DNA from: Actinomortierella ambigua
Lineage: Eukaryota; Mortierellomycota; Mortierellomycetes; Mortierellales; Mortierellaceae
Length of the DNA: 33,571 nt
Reading direction: 5' to 3'
Assembly: GCA_016098155.1 (NCBI GenBank)
Contig: JAAAJB010000346.1
Coordinates: forward strand, 4,198 to 37,768
Positions 1 through 10,242 of this stretch are shown piece by piece (position 1 is the stretch's first letter; each line of letters opens with the position of its first letter). The notes beneath the pieces were generated by a model. It was not told the origin of the DNA and did not search any database. It saw only the letters and a program-made list of their open reading frames with translations. A program made the position numbers and the translations under genes.

Positions 1-1660
1 CCCCCCCCCCCCCCGTTGCCGAGGAAGTGGGAAAAATTGGAGGTTTTTTTTTTTTTTTTTTTTTTTTAATTGAAAGTAAAAAAGATCAACGAGTGGCTTA
101 GGATAGTCTTCCCGGAGTATAAAGTCTTTAACCTTCTCTTGCGCAACTCTTGAGGCGGAAAGGGAAGAAGGATGGTCATCACCTTCCCTTGCACCAATCA
201 GCGTGCACCACAACCGTGACCCAGTCGCCATGGAGACGTTACTGCGACAACCCTTCGCCTCTCCATTCCTTCCATTCTGTCCAGTCCCTTCCTCCAGCCA
301 TTCCATCCACCCTCCCCTCAAAGACTCCACCATGGTTCAACTCTGTCCCAGAATGCGACCACCTCCTGCTCCAATTCACCCAACGTCGCCTCGGAGGATA
401 CCACTCTCTCCTCTCGGTCCTCGGTCCCAATAGACCTCTCACAAATCGACGCTCTCACTGCTACCTCGGCTGCACAGACCCACCCTCCGTTCATGGTGTG
501 GGTGTCCGTGCCCCAGCGGAGTTTGAGTTTGATCCGATCGCCAGGAACAGTGTGCCACTTTTTTTTTTTCATTGACACCACAGCCCCTCGATGTTTAATT
601 CCCCACTACGGACAAGGGCCCGGCCGAGCTGTCTCAGGCCTTATCCATGGCGTGGGAGGGACCACGGATCAGGGATGCAGCAACCTCCATAACCGCAGGC
701 AGAGCTCGTGGCTACATCATATCGGAAATGAGGGAGAGGATAGCGCATCCTCTTCGAGTAAGGCCGCGCCGCTACTAATCCTTGATCGCAAGAAACTCCT
801 TCAACAGACATCCATATGCCAAGCTTTTGCAGAGACCGCTCTGGTCTCTGCCCTTTTCTATCCTTCGAGGTTCTCCACAACACATTTAGATATCCTCGTC
901 TAGTTGCCAGTAGTCCACAGCCTTTTGATCAATATATTCTTTTTTACCACGGACCTTTTTTTTTGTATCCATTCTGGCTCTTGTTTATTATTGTAATGCC
1001 TTGAGCAAGCAACTGGACCAAGTAGCTACCTCGTAAAAAAAAACGAGAACAAAAAAAAAAAAACTCACGTGTTCCTTTCAAGAATAGTATTTCATCCGCT
1101 ACCACCTTTTCTTTGTAGAGAGGCAGATGTGACAGGACAACAGTCCTGGATCTATAGAAACTATTGTAGCCCCTGTTCTTTTACATAAAAACACCCCAGT
1201 ATCTAATCGCTGTCATGACCCTAGCAATTTCTTGTATTTCAAAATACGTGTAAGGGGGTTTTTGCCTGTGGTTGCTGATCACGAATTCTAATTGAACGAG
1301 GTGTGATCATATCTCCCCTGCTTCTTCCCATCGTCCGTTACTTCCTCTCTATTTTCGCACTATCACGACTACTTTTACAGCATGCCCAAGCCCAGACAAT
1401 AGCCCCTCTTGGCAAGTCTCCGCTTTCGAGCTCCACCAATTCACCCGCCTAAAACACACACCACACCATCACCCCTCCACAACGAGAGGGCAGCCCGGAT
1501 ATTGGGGGGGGGGGAAGTCCTTTCCCGTCCTCCTCAAACGACGACGAGGAGGAAAAGCACACGTCAAGTAAAGAAGGCGATGAGACACCTCGTACTGGAT
1601 CATCTTCACCCTGTACCAGTCACCACACGAGGAGGAGGAGCTGTCACTGTGCCCTATCAA
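1..1660. other. gene-poor left end, decayed coding-like sequence
   Basis: I can support no intact gene here. The first 14 bases are all C, and a run of about 23 T lies near base 45. Stretches at about 330-540 and 1380-1660 (plus strand) have a protein-like reading, for example a Ser/Asp/Glu-rich stretch near 1530-1600. These are cut by stop codons and shift frame at homopolymer runs such as the poly-G run at 1504-1514. This fits an old, degraded gene or transposon fragment. I recognise no family. Confidence 0.4.
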
Positions 1661-1667
1661 TCGCACT

Positions 1668-1846
1668 AGACTCGAAACCAGCCCAAATTTCGTTGTGCAA
1701 AAACACGGTGAAATATGGACTGGAAGTTCGGGATAGAGTCTGAGGGGGGGGGGGAGGGACTGGCGAAAAAGGAAAGTTGGTCCTGCGCACAGTTGCCCTG
1801 CCGCCCCTTTTTCTCTCTACTATGGGGCCATCTACCCTCTCCTCTC
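1668..1846 (+). repeat. dispersed repeat, copy A (foldback-element half)
   Basis: The stretch starts with GACTCGAAACCAGCCC directly after the dinucleotide TA and runs through a poly-G segment to CTACCCTCTCCTC. Nearly the same sequence recurs in direct orientation at 2903-3034, lacking about 40 internal bases, and inverted at about 3060-3194. Only one terminus is visible here. The opposite inverted end is absent nearby, so this copy is truncated or a solo half. Confidence 0.8.
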
Positions 1847-1849
1847 ACC

Positions 1850-2165
1850 AAAGCGATATCACCCCTTCCCTACCCCCCCGCCTCCAGTGCGAGAGGCTCG
1901 TGCAACGACTGTCCTCCGCGCGGCAAAGCCGGGCGTGTGTGGCCGGTAGTCCCTCAGATGAAAGCCCCCCGAAAAATATACACAAAATTGTCCCGTTTGA
2001 ACTGGACAAACATTATTATTGGAGAAAGGCGCTGAGACCGCTGCTCATTCGAAAACTCAAACGTCTTGGTCGGATCTGCCTTCGCACTCGTCCGTTCGTT
2101 CTCTGCGTGATGCTCTTCAAGGGGCGTAAAGATACATACGCCGCGGTCACGTCTGCAAGGTGGGC
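1850..2165 (+). other. decayed coding-like fragment
   Basis: The plus-strand frame through this stretch has an ordinary protein-like composition, including PRLQCERLVQRL and ELDKHYYWRKALRPLL. It runs straight out of repeat copy A at its left edge and into a GGTGGC microsatellite at its right edge, so no complete gene can be built. It may be part of a gene broken by the repeat insertion. No family is recognised. Confidence 0.3.
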
Positions 2166-2170
2166 GAACC

Positions 2171-2213
2171 TGTGGCGGTGGTGGTGGCGGTGGCGGTGGC
2201 GGTGGCGGTGGCT
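2171..2213. repeat. GGTGGC microsatellite
   Basis: This is an imperfect tandem run of GGTGGC/GGTGGT units on the plus strand. Confidence 0.9.
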
Positions 2214-2575
2214 AGCTGCCCGACCGTGGTCGTGGTGTTGATGCAACAGAGTTTGACTTCTCGGCAGCAATAGAGCCTAATGAGACTGTTGCACCAAAAA
2301 CACAAAAATATAAGTTTAGACTCTAAACGCTCGCTAGCGGCAGGAAGGGCAGCGACGGCAGCGACGAAAGGCAAAAGAACACATAGATATCGGATATGCA
2401 TGAGTGAACAGAAGTATGGGATGTAGAGGTGGTATGAAATGTTGTTGAGGTTGTATGGAATGTTGTAGATTTGGATAGACTATGTGCCCATTTTAAATCC
2501 CCATTTTATATCAGTTTGCTAACAGCAGAGCGAGCTGTGGGTCAGCTCCGACATGGGCGCCGCTAATAAACCCTG

Positions 2576-2685
2576 CTACGGTGCGGTCTAGGCTCTGTCA
2601 CTCATCCACACACTCGATGTTAACTCACCATTGAATAACAGCGATTGTGGGGATGAGTGACAGAGCCTTGATGCGGACCCCGTAG
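2576..2685. repeat. short inverted repeat (about 110 bp)
   Basis: An 18-base perfect arm, AGGCTCTGTCACTCATCC at 2590-2607, has its exact reverse complement at 2651-2668. Outside it the arms stay similar and end in CTACGG at 2576-2581 and CCGTAG at 2680-2685. The loop is about 43 bases. The form suits a tiny foldback element or a hairpin-forming RNA. There is no open reading frame inside it. Confidence 0.8.
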
Positions 2686-2812
2686 AATGATCAACTTTTT
2701 GACCGCATCTTTGTGGAACAACTACGCGTGCCCTAAAGGCTTTCTATCAGACCGAGTTGGTACTACGGATATCCAGCCCCTATTATGCGGATGCTGGGAT
2801 GATTTTTTGATG

Positions 2813-2901
2813 AGATGCGAGGATCTTTTTTTTGTAGATGGAGGTAACAGTTGTAAATGTACAGCTGTTACCTCCATCTACAAAAAAAGATACTCGCATC
2901 T
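2813..2901. repeat. near-perfect 89-bp hairpin palindrome
   Basis: The left arm starts AGATGCGAG, then GATC, a T run and TAGATGGAGGTAACAG. The right arm is its reverse complement from CTGTTACCTCCATC to CTCGCATCT. The arms are over 35 bases with about one substitution and one length difference in the T run. TGTA/TACA pairs near the tip leave a loop of about four bases. The right end abuts the TA that flanks the next foldback element. Confidence 0.85.
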
Positions 2902-2903
2902 TA

Positions 2904-3193
2904 GACTCGAAACCAGCCCAAATTTCGTTGTGCAAAACACGGTGAAATATGGACTGGAAGCTCGGAAATTTGGTCCTACGCACAGTGCTCTACCGCCCCT
3001 TTTCTCTCGATTATGGGCCATCTACCCTCTCCTCAGTCCACCAGAGAAAAAAAAAAGGGGGGGGGGTGGCAGGGCACTGTCTGTGTGTAGGACCAAATTT
3101 CCTTTTTCGCCAGTCCCTCCAGACCCAATCCCGAGCTTCCAGTCCATATTTCATCGTGTTTTGCACAACGAAATTTGGGGCTGGTTTCGAGTC
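2904..3193. mobile_element. TA-flanked foldback (MITE-like) element
   Basis: The left half starts GACTCGAAACCAGCCC and the right half ends in the reverse complement, GGGCTGGTTTCGAGTC with one extra G. The arms match over roughly 60 outer bases, with a further inner match broken by a deletion of about 40 bases in the left arm. Both ends are bordered by TA (2902-2903 and 3194-3195), the target duplication expected of Tc1/mariner-type transposition. It contains no transposase. Reading frames that cross it are by-products of the repeat. A related half-copy lies at 1668-1846. Confidence 0.7.
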
Positions 3194-3287
3194 TACAATC
3201 GCACCGTGTCTTCGCCCTCTTCCTCGTTAACTGTTTTGTTCGCTCATCCCGCAAGCGTGCACGCTCTGTCGGGACCTCACGTGCTGG

Positions 3288-3437
3288 ATGGAGCAGGGCC
3301 GAATGTTTGGAGCTCTCCAGATCGATCGTGTGCTCATCCAGTTAGAAGCCGGATGTCAGGTGGTTCCAACGTTTCGTGGCTTGAGTAAGACTTTGCATTC
3401 CTTGCTGCAGGCTCTACCTCCGCCTCGACAATCCTGA
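3288..3437 (+). pseudogene. 49-codon coding-like 3' fragment, unknown family
   Basis: This short open frame ends in TGA and has a convincing protein character, with pieces such as GRMFGALQIDRVLIQLE and CQVVPTFRGL, then a Leu/Pro-rich end. It lies just downstream of the foldback element, so it could be the last exon of a gene disrupted by it. A possible acceptor AG lies at the end of ATGGAGCAG near base 3296. I do not recognise the protein, and the fragment may be chance. Confidence 0.3.
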
Positions 3438-3740
3438 GGAATGACAATGTCCCTGGCTCATGTATCAGTCGACTATGAATGCCTATCATCGTATCAAGCA
3501 GGATTGTCAAAATGGTGTGCCGCAATCGGTTTATGAAGCGTAGATTATCAGTTGTATAAAGTCCTGAAAAAAAAAAGACATGAAAATACTCCAAGTTTAA
3601 ATCAGTTTCAATATTCATGTCCTCGCGCACAGAAAAATAAATCCAATTTAAAAAAGAAAAAGGGAAACAGGATAGGGAACGAAAGAAGGATAGAATGAAA
3701 GAAGAAAAGATGATGAATGAATGAAGAAGAATAAAGGTGG
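3438..3740. other. intergenic stretch
   Basis: Nothing gene-like is visible. It is A-rich on the plus strand and presumably includes the 3' flank of the minus-strand methyltransferase gene. Confidence 0.4.
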
Positions 3741-3799
3741 TGGGTCTATATAACGAATTCGCTAACCACTCTATTTTCCTCCATGAACTCTTTGCCATT

Positions 3800-6244
3800 T
3801 CATTTCTGGTCCTTATCAGCCTCTGGCTTCTCCAGCTTCTCCTCCTCTTCTCCAACCTCCTGCTCCTGCTCCTCTTGCTCCTCCTGCTCCTCCTGCTCCT
3901 CCTGCTCCCGCTTCTGTTCCGCCTTCAACACCTTCTCCTGACGACCGAGCTCCTTCTTGGAGACGCGGTGCGGAAACTTCTTCAGCTTGTTCGGCAGGTG
4001 CGCAAAGCGTGCGCCCATGAACCGCGTGAGCAAGATGCCCGTGGCGGTGCCGACGTTGAGCGAGTCGACGACCTCGTCCTGCGGGCTGAGCGGTGGGATC
4101 TGGACATAGTGGTCACAGTGCTTGAGGATCATCTTGCGCAGACCGTGGCCTTCGTTGCCCACAACCAGAACCGTCGGCTGGTCCACACCCTGCGCCGGCC
4201 ATTGGTGCAGCGGCACGGTGCGCTTGCTGCCGTACGTCACGTGTGCGCCGACGACTTGCCAGCCGTTTTCTTTGGCAGTCTGTGGGGGGGGGGGGTTAGA
4301 GAGAAAGAAAGAAAGAAAGATGTTAGAGAAGAAAGAAAGATGTAAGAGAGGAGGGGAGGAGGGCTTCGAAGAAGAAAAAAAAACAAAAGGGGGGTATACA
4401 ATCCCACCGTTGACTTTGCTCTGTAGGAGAGCTCTTTTTTTTTTTTCTTACCTGCAAAAACTTGACCAGACTCTGGACCGAAAAGGTCCGTCGGGCCTCC
4501 ATGGCGCCCGAGCTCGCCTTGGCGACGACGGGTGAGAAGGGTGCGCTGTTCTTCTCGCAGACGACCACGCCGTCGGCGCCGAGGAAGAAGGCCGAGCGCA
4601 GGATCGCGCCCATGTTTTGAGGATCCACGACCTCGTCCATCACCACCCACACAGGAGGCTCGTCGGCCCGGCAATGGAACGTGTACGACGGCACATCCCG
4701 CGTGGATTTGAGATGGACCTCATAATGGGCCTCTGGGTTTTGTTGTTGTTGTTGTCCATGGTTGTCGCTCTCCGTCACTGACTCTACTTGTCCAAGTTTG
4801 CTGATCAAGATCCGTTGCAGCGGCCCGGCCTCCAGAACGACGCCCTAAAATAGAGGAGTAGTAGGAGAAGTAGAAGGTTAAAAAAAAAGATGAGGACACA
4901 CCTCAACATTTTGTGTTTGGGGGTTAGTTCGCCAAAGCGGAGGACTTACTGCATGGGGTCGGTTTCCAGCCATCGTGTTCAGAGTGTGTCGGTCGACTTT
5001 GATAGGAGAGATGCCCAACCTTTCCGCTACTTCCAGACACTTTTTGATCTCACTAATATTTGGAGAAGAAAGAAAGAAAAACGGTTAGAGTAAAGGAGGA
5101 GAAAAAGAGTGTAGGCGAGTGGGTGGATGGGGGCATCTGACGATAGAAAGCAATAATGTCTCACATACGTATGAATCTTGGGCTTGTAAGAGTTCAAGAT
5201 GTAAAGTCGGTGGATCTTGCGGAAGCCGCTGGTGAGGGCAGGCCGGACGACATTTGGGTGGTAAAGATACTCGGTCTGGGGTCCCTTGTTCTGTGTGATG
5301 TCCCTGGTCCGCTTATGAACATACTTTCGCTCATATTCTGCGTCCTCGTCATAATCATCGTCCATGTAGCTCCTTCTCCTCCTCCTCAAGGCGCTGTCGT
5401 CTTCCTCCTCGTCCTCCTCGTCGTCCTCATCATCATCCTCATCCTCATCCTCCTCTTCGCCGTCATCGTCATGGTCGCTATCATAGCTCCTCTGGCCTCG
5501 TGAAAGCGTCGACCGATCCTCATTGTTATCCGCATCATCCACTGCCTCGACCCCGCTCCGCGACCACACGCCATTTCGTGGCGTCCGCTTGCGATCCAAC
5601 CAAGCCTCGTCGCCCTCATCATCGTCATCGCTCGAGTCGTCCGCTTTCCGTGACAGGAACGACCCAGCCGCCCCATGACGCCTGTACAAATGAGATGCTC
5701 CGGCTGCTCCGGCTGCTGCTGCTGCTCCTGCTCCTGCTGCTGTCGATGCGCCGCCCGCGCCAGCAAAACGCCTGGATGTAAACCGATCAGCCATCGAGGT
5801 CGATGAAGAGGATGCATAGGCGCTTGGAGTCCGCCTAGTGCTAAAGTCCAAGATCTCTGAACGTCGACCATTGTTGACACTGCTACCGCCGCCGCCGCCT
5901 CTACGCTGCGATGAGTGAGAGTCGTAGCTTCGCTTGGATGCAGAAGAGCGGCCGTCAAAGCGACCACTGCCACCACCACCACCACGGTACTCACTCTTGC
6001 CTGCCGCCCTTCCTTCTACCTTCCTGGATGAGAACGAGGACGAGGAGGTTTTTGCATTCGAACGCTGTCCAGCAGTCCAGTCCTCGCCGCGCCCAAGGGT
6101 TCGCGACTGGGTGAAGGATCGGCGCGCGTCGACGACAACGATGCTGGTCTTGGAGGCCGAGGTGGAGGAGGAGGCGGCGAGTGTGCTAGGCACTACGACC
6201 ACGCGTCTTCGTACTGGTCCCGAGAGAGCTGTCCAGAGCGACAT
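3800..6244 (-). CDS. MRM1: mitochondrial LSU rRNA 2'-O-ribose methyltransferase (MRM1/Pet56 type)
   Basis: Four exons on the minus strand: 6244-5169, 5052-4950, 4844-4452 and 4279-3800, giving 683 residues. All introns have GT...AG ends and the phases agree. Family role: SpoU/TrmH enzymes of this type methylate a guanosine ribose in the peptidyl-transferase loop of mitochondrial large rRNA using S-adenosylmethionine. Residues 1-350 are a disordered extension with Arg-rich, Gly/Ser-rich and Asp/Glu-rich tracts; the first 40 residues are basic and suit mitochondrial import. A substrate-binding region follows (about 350-405, including HTLNTMAGNRPH). The knotted SPOUT domain shows motif 1 DPQNMGAILR (467-476), motif 2 VVGNEGHGLR (563-572) and motif 3 SLNVGTATGILL (597-608). 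The C terminus is a Glu/Gln/Lys tail with EEQ repeats. The start was chosen as the first ATG giving a basic N terminus. An upstream in-frame ATG at 6388 lies inside the divergent promoter. Confidence 0.93.
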
Positions 6245-6448
6245 TATGGCTTGTGTTTGTTTGTTGCTGTGGGGGTGTTGGAAGCGGATCGTCCCTCTCC
6301 TGAATGAAGACAAAAGACAATGGCCGATCAGAACAAATGCCCGAAAAAAAGTGGAGATGTGACTGTGATACAAAGACAAACCTTGCAATGCAAGGGAGAC
6401 ATCATTCTTTATTTCTTGCTTTCGACATCTAAGCAGGCATTAGGACAT
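6245..6448. promoter_or_regulatory. shared divergent promoter MRM1/CET1
   Basis: Only 204 bases separate the two start codons, so both genes must use this interval. No TATA box is visible toward either gene. It contains a perfect palindrome at 6381-6395. Confidence 0.7.
6381..6395. promoter_or_regulatory. 15-base palindrome CCTTGCAATGCAAGG
   Basis: A perfect inverted repeat, CCTTGCA and TGCAAGG around one central base, lies 54 bases upstream of the CET1 start codon. Its symmetry suits a dimeric transcription factor. No factor can be named. Confidence 0.45.
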
Positions 6449-7150
6449 ATGAGCAAGCGGCCATTAGAAGACGACCAACACGCGACAGTTGCTCAAGACC
6501 AGCAGCCATTGGTGACTGAGAGCAACAGTAAGAAGGCGCGCACCGAACACGAGGGTGACGATGCCGAAAAGGCTACGGCTACCACCACCGCCTCGTTGGC
6601 GACTCCTGGTAATGGTCAAGGTAGTAGTAGTCCTGCTGCTGCTGTTACTGCAGGATCAGGGTCAGGATCAGGGTCAGCACCGGCAGTAGGAGCATCGTCG
6701 AATGCACTTGCACACCAACAGCAGCAGCAGCAACATCCATCACGACCCATGCCTTCCACGCAGCAACAGCAGCAGGTTCGATCTGCACGGCCGCGTGGCG
6801 ATCATGCATTCTTCGGCACCACTGTGCCGGATGATGTCGTGCGCGTCGTCAGCGAATTTTTGTTTGAGCATTGCAACAAGCCCAATGTTGAGGTATGTGC
6901 TTTTTTGTTTATTGCCTTTTTTATTTTCATTCTTCGAAAGGGATATGAAAGGAAGGAAGAAAGAAAAAAAAAAGATAGATAGATAGGGAGTTAGAGTCCT
7001 ATCTTTCCTCTTTCTGGAGAAAATAAGAATGAAAAGGAAGACGTAAAGGAAAAAAAAAAAGATGGGAATGATGTGGAGTGCATCCATGTAGTAACTCAGG
7101 GATAAAGAAAGAGGAATGTTGATAGATCGAAAGAAAACAAAAACGTTGAC

Positions 7151-7193
<43 letters not shown>

Positions 7194-9289
7194 TTGCCCC
7201 TCCTTCTTACTCCCTACTCACCTTCATTCTTCGTCTCTGGATTCGTTTTGTGTATGTGTTCCGTCGTAGATCGAGGCCAAGCTGGGTGTGCTAATGGACA
7301 ACCGGACAGGCCAACGTATCAGCCTCCCAGTGAGGAATGAGGTTGCAATCATTTCAGGGCAGCCTGCCTGGTACCGATTTTCATCCGATATGACACTGGT
7401 AAAACCAACGCGAAAGAAAGAGAAAAAAAATCGACGCGAAAAAAATTACCGCTACACACATGCACATACACACACAACTACTCTCTCTCGCTCTCGCTCC
7501 CATCTGAAGGAGAAAAGCATGCACCACCGTTACGAAACAAAAAAAAAAGTCTCATTCGCTCACTCTCGTGCGTGCGTACATGCGTATGTGCGTGGTTTTT
7601 TTCTTCTTCTTCTTCCCGCCATGCTCTTTCTCGTAGGAGCAACATGCATTCTTCAATAGACTTCTCAACCGAAGGTTCGAAGAGATCCGGCAGAACGTAA
7701 GCCATTGAAATTGTCTCGATGTCTTTGAAAGGACGAAAGAGAGGAGAGCGGAAAAGAAAAAGAAGTAGAGTTGCAAGGGGGTTAATAGAGAATGCATGCC
7801 ATTCTCAAAGCACGTTGTTTTTTTGTTTTTTTATGTTTCTCAACAAGCCATTCCAACTGCAGAGTCAAACAAATGCAAAAAAGACGAGTTTTGCGCACGC
7901 GTATTTCTATTATTGACGCATTCTTCTCCCCCCCCCTCCCTTCCTCTTTTCTTTTTTACATACACAACATATGCAAAACACGCATACTTGCATACACACT
8001 AGCCAGCTACCCAGTATAAGCATACGCGAGAAACGGATCGATTCTTCAAGGACGGCATTCAGGGCAAGGTGCGAGTGACGGTGGACCAAAAAACGGGTCA
8101 AGTGGTACCGAATGGCATCGTCAAGAAGGACCGAGTCGCAGATCTCGACATTTACTCGCCACGCAATCCGTTTGATTTCCGCATCTCGGTTAATATTGAA
8201 GCTCCAGGTAAGCCCAGCCTAGCAATCAAGAGGGAGTGAGGAGAGAGAGGGAGGGAGAAAATCATCCTTGGGAGAGAGCACTAGCAATGAAGGACGGAAA
8301 GACACTGCATGGTATTAGCACAAGCACAAGCACACGGACCAATGCTTGTTTTCCAAGAATGGAAACCTTGTAGTGGGCATTTCTGATTCAAAGGGACAAA
8401 TAGCAACAATAACAACAACACAAGAGGGCAGTGTAGAAACGACGGGTGTACCAAGGCATTGTGGGGCGAGAAAGAAGTGCACTTTTTTTTTCTTTCTTTT
8501 CGTATTCCCAGGAGGTGGTTATCGAGATTCAAAATAGTGAACAGTAGGAGACGGGGGAGAAGGTAAGGAAGGAGGGAGGGAGGGAGGGATGGAGGGGGGA
8601 AACATCCTGGAGGGAAACCATGGACAAACCTCACGAGCGAGGCGAGTCTGGTAAAGCAGGGCGGGAAAGAGATCTGCCATGCAACACAACCCTTGTTTTT
8701 TTATTTATTTATTTCTATTATTACTAGGATACCATAATATGAATGGAAGTCTGCAAAACTCTCGTTCTACCAAAACTCGGAGGTGGTGGGATCGGTTCTG
8801 CGGACGCGTTCATTTACCTTTTTTTATTATATTTTCTCCATTCGTTTGAAAATAGCCCAGATGCCTACGGGAACACCTCAGTTTGAGCGAAATAAGGATC
8901 GGATATCGTACCGGCACAATCACTTTAAGATTGACCTGACCCAGGTCAAGCGGATGGATACTCAGCCACGGCCAGGGATGTATCAGATGCAGAGACCCAT
9001 GGGCGGCGCAGCTGGAGGAGGGATGAATCCAATGGACATGACCCATGAGCTAGAGATTGAGTTTGTGCATCCAGAAGAACTGATTCGGGAACGCGAGGCC
9101 TGGATTCGGAGTGGCGGGCAACAACGAGAACGATTCATGGACATGGTCGGTTGGTTTGTCGACAACATTCGAGGTCTGGCCGCAAGAGGGGGAGGAGCAG
9201 CAGCAGCAGGAGGAGGAGGAGGAGGAGGACCGGGAGGAGTGGGAGGAGGAAGCACCCTTGCAGGCCAGATGCCTCCTCAACGCAGGTAG
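6449..9289 (+). CDS. CET1: mRNA 5'-triphosphatase (mRNA-capping enzyme beta subunit, Cet1 type)
   Basis: Five exons: 6449-6892, 7270-7398, 7637-7696, 8015-8207 and 8856-9289, giving 419 residues. Family role: this metal-dependent enzyme removes the gamma phosphate from the 5' end of nascent mRNA, the first step of capping in the nucleus. Residues 1-125 are a disordered Ser/Ala/Gln-rich tail beginning MSKRPLED. The triphosphate tunnel fold follows. The beta-1 metal site is VEIEAKLG (E148, E150). Conserved strands include RNEVAIISGQP, KKDRVADL and NKDRISYRHN (288-297). The second metal site is HELEIEF (E340, E342, E344). A Gly/Ala-rich tail ends the protein. Exon 4 could also start at 8021, losing Tyr-Lys. 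The reading with YKHTRETDRFF is preferred because that motif is typical of the family. The last intron is long (648 bases) and GA/A-rich. Confidence 0.93.
7156..7191. repeat. (CT)n microsatellite in CET1 intron 1
   Basis: About 18 CT units on the plus strand form a strong polypyrimidine tract roughly 80 bases before the intron 1 acceptor. Confidence 0.95.
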
Positions 9290-10186
9290 TGCCCCCCCTC
9301 CTCTCTTTCCTCCCATTCATCCCATCCACCCTACCCACGCAAACTCCACGTCCATCTCCTATCTCTTTCATCCCTTTCTTTCTTCTCTCCTCCTCTCCCC
9401 TATTCTTTCTCCAGAGGGAGGAGGAGGTAAGACCAGAAGGACCCCGAAAAAAAAAAGCGCGCGAAAACAAAAACCCTACAGCACCTCCTACCGTAACGCG
9501 CAAAAAAAAGGAAACAAAAGGGCCCTTGGTCAAAGCTTGATGTTTTTGATTCCCCCTATTGTTGCTTCCCCCGGGTAAGAAAACTCTCTACGCCCGTCTG
9601 AGGGACCCCAGCATGCCCCAGTGCTCACCCTCACCCCCTCTGTTGACGTGTTAGTTTTTTTCTTCTTCCAAGCCTTTTTTTTTTCTTCTTGTTCTTCCTC
9701 TTATCCCTCTAGAAGAGGACCCTTTTCCTCCTCTTCTTCTTCTAGACTCGAAACATGATCCCCTTTCCTACAGTGACAATAAGGATAGATAGGCATGTTT
9801 TTTATTGTAGGTGTTTTGTGTGTGTTTTGGGCAACAAAGATTACAGGGGATTGGGAAAAGAGATGAACCTATCGATTACCTCGAAATGTTGGGGGGCTGG
9901 GAGAGAGGGATGCCTAGGGCATGCCTTTGCTGTCTGACAAGAAGAAAAAAAAAGAATGCTCGAGGAGATAGGAGAGACGAGCATACACGAAAATAAAAAG
10001 AAAGGAAGAGAGCTTACACATGCAGCAAGAGATCGAGCATTGGGGGGGGGGGTTGAGAACAAGAGGAAAGAAAGACTTTCTTTTTTGGGAGAAAGAGAGT
10101 TCAGGAGGGCATTGGGTTAGGTCGTGAAACTCATTCACTTGTGGCGTTCGAGGGGTGACGGGGGTGTGTTGTGTTGAAGCAAGCGA

Positions 10187-10242
10187 GAGAGAGAGAGAGA
10201 GACGGAGAGACAGATAGACTGAGAGAGAGAGAGAGAGAGAAG
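10187..10242. repeat. GA-rich microsatellite
   Basis: GAGAGA tracts are interrupted by GACGGAGAGACAGATAGACT. Confidence 0.85.

Noticed and set aside
2687..3388. 233-codon plus-strand open frame
   Set aside because: It runs through the 89-bp hairpin and the foldback element in both orientations, so the frame is a by-product of repeats and not a gene.
5934..6362. 142-codon plus-strand frame over MRM1 exon 1
   Set aside because: It lies antisense to a confirmed exon, and its open length reflects the Ser/Arg-rich coding bias on the other strand.
8208..8855. Possible snoRNA inside the long CET1 intron
   Set aside because: A CTGA-like box is present near 8380, but no proper C box or terminal stem could be paired with it.
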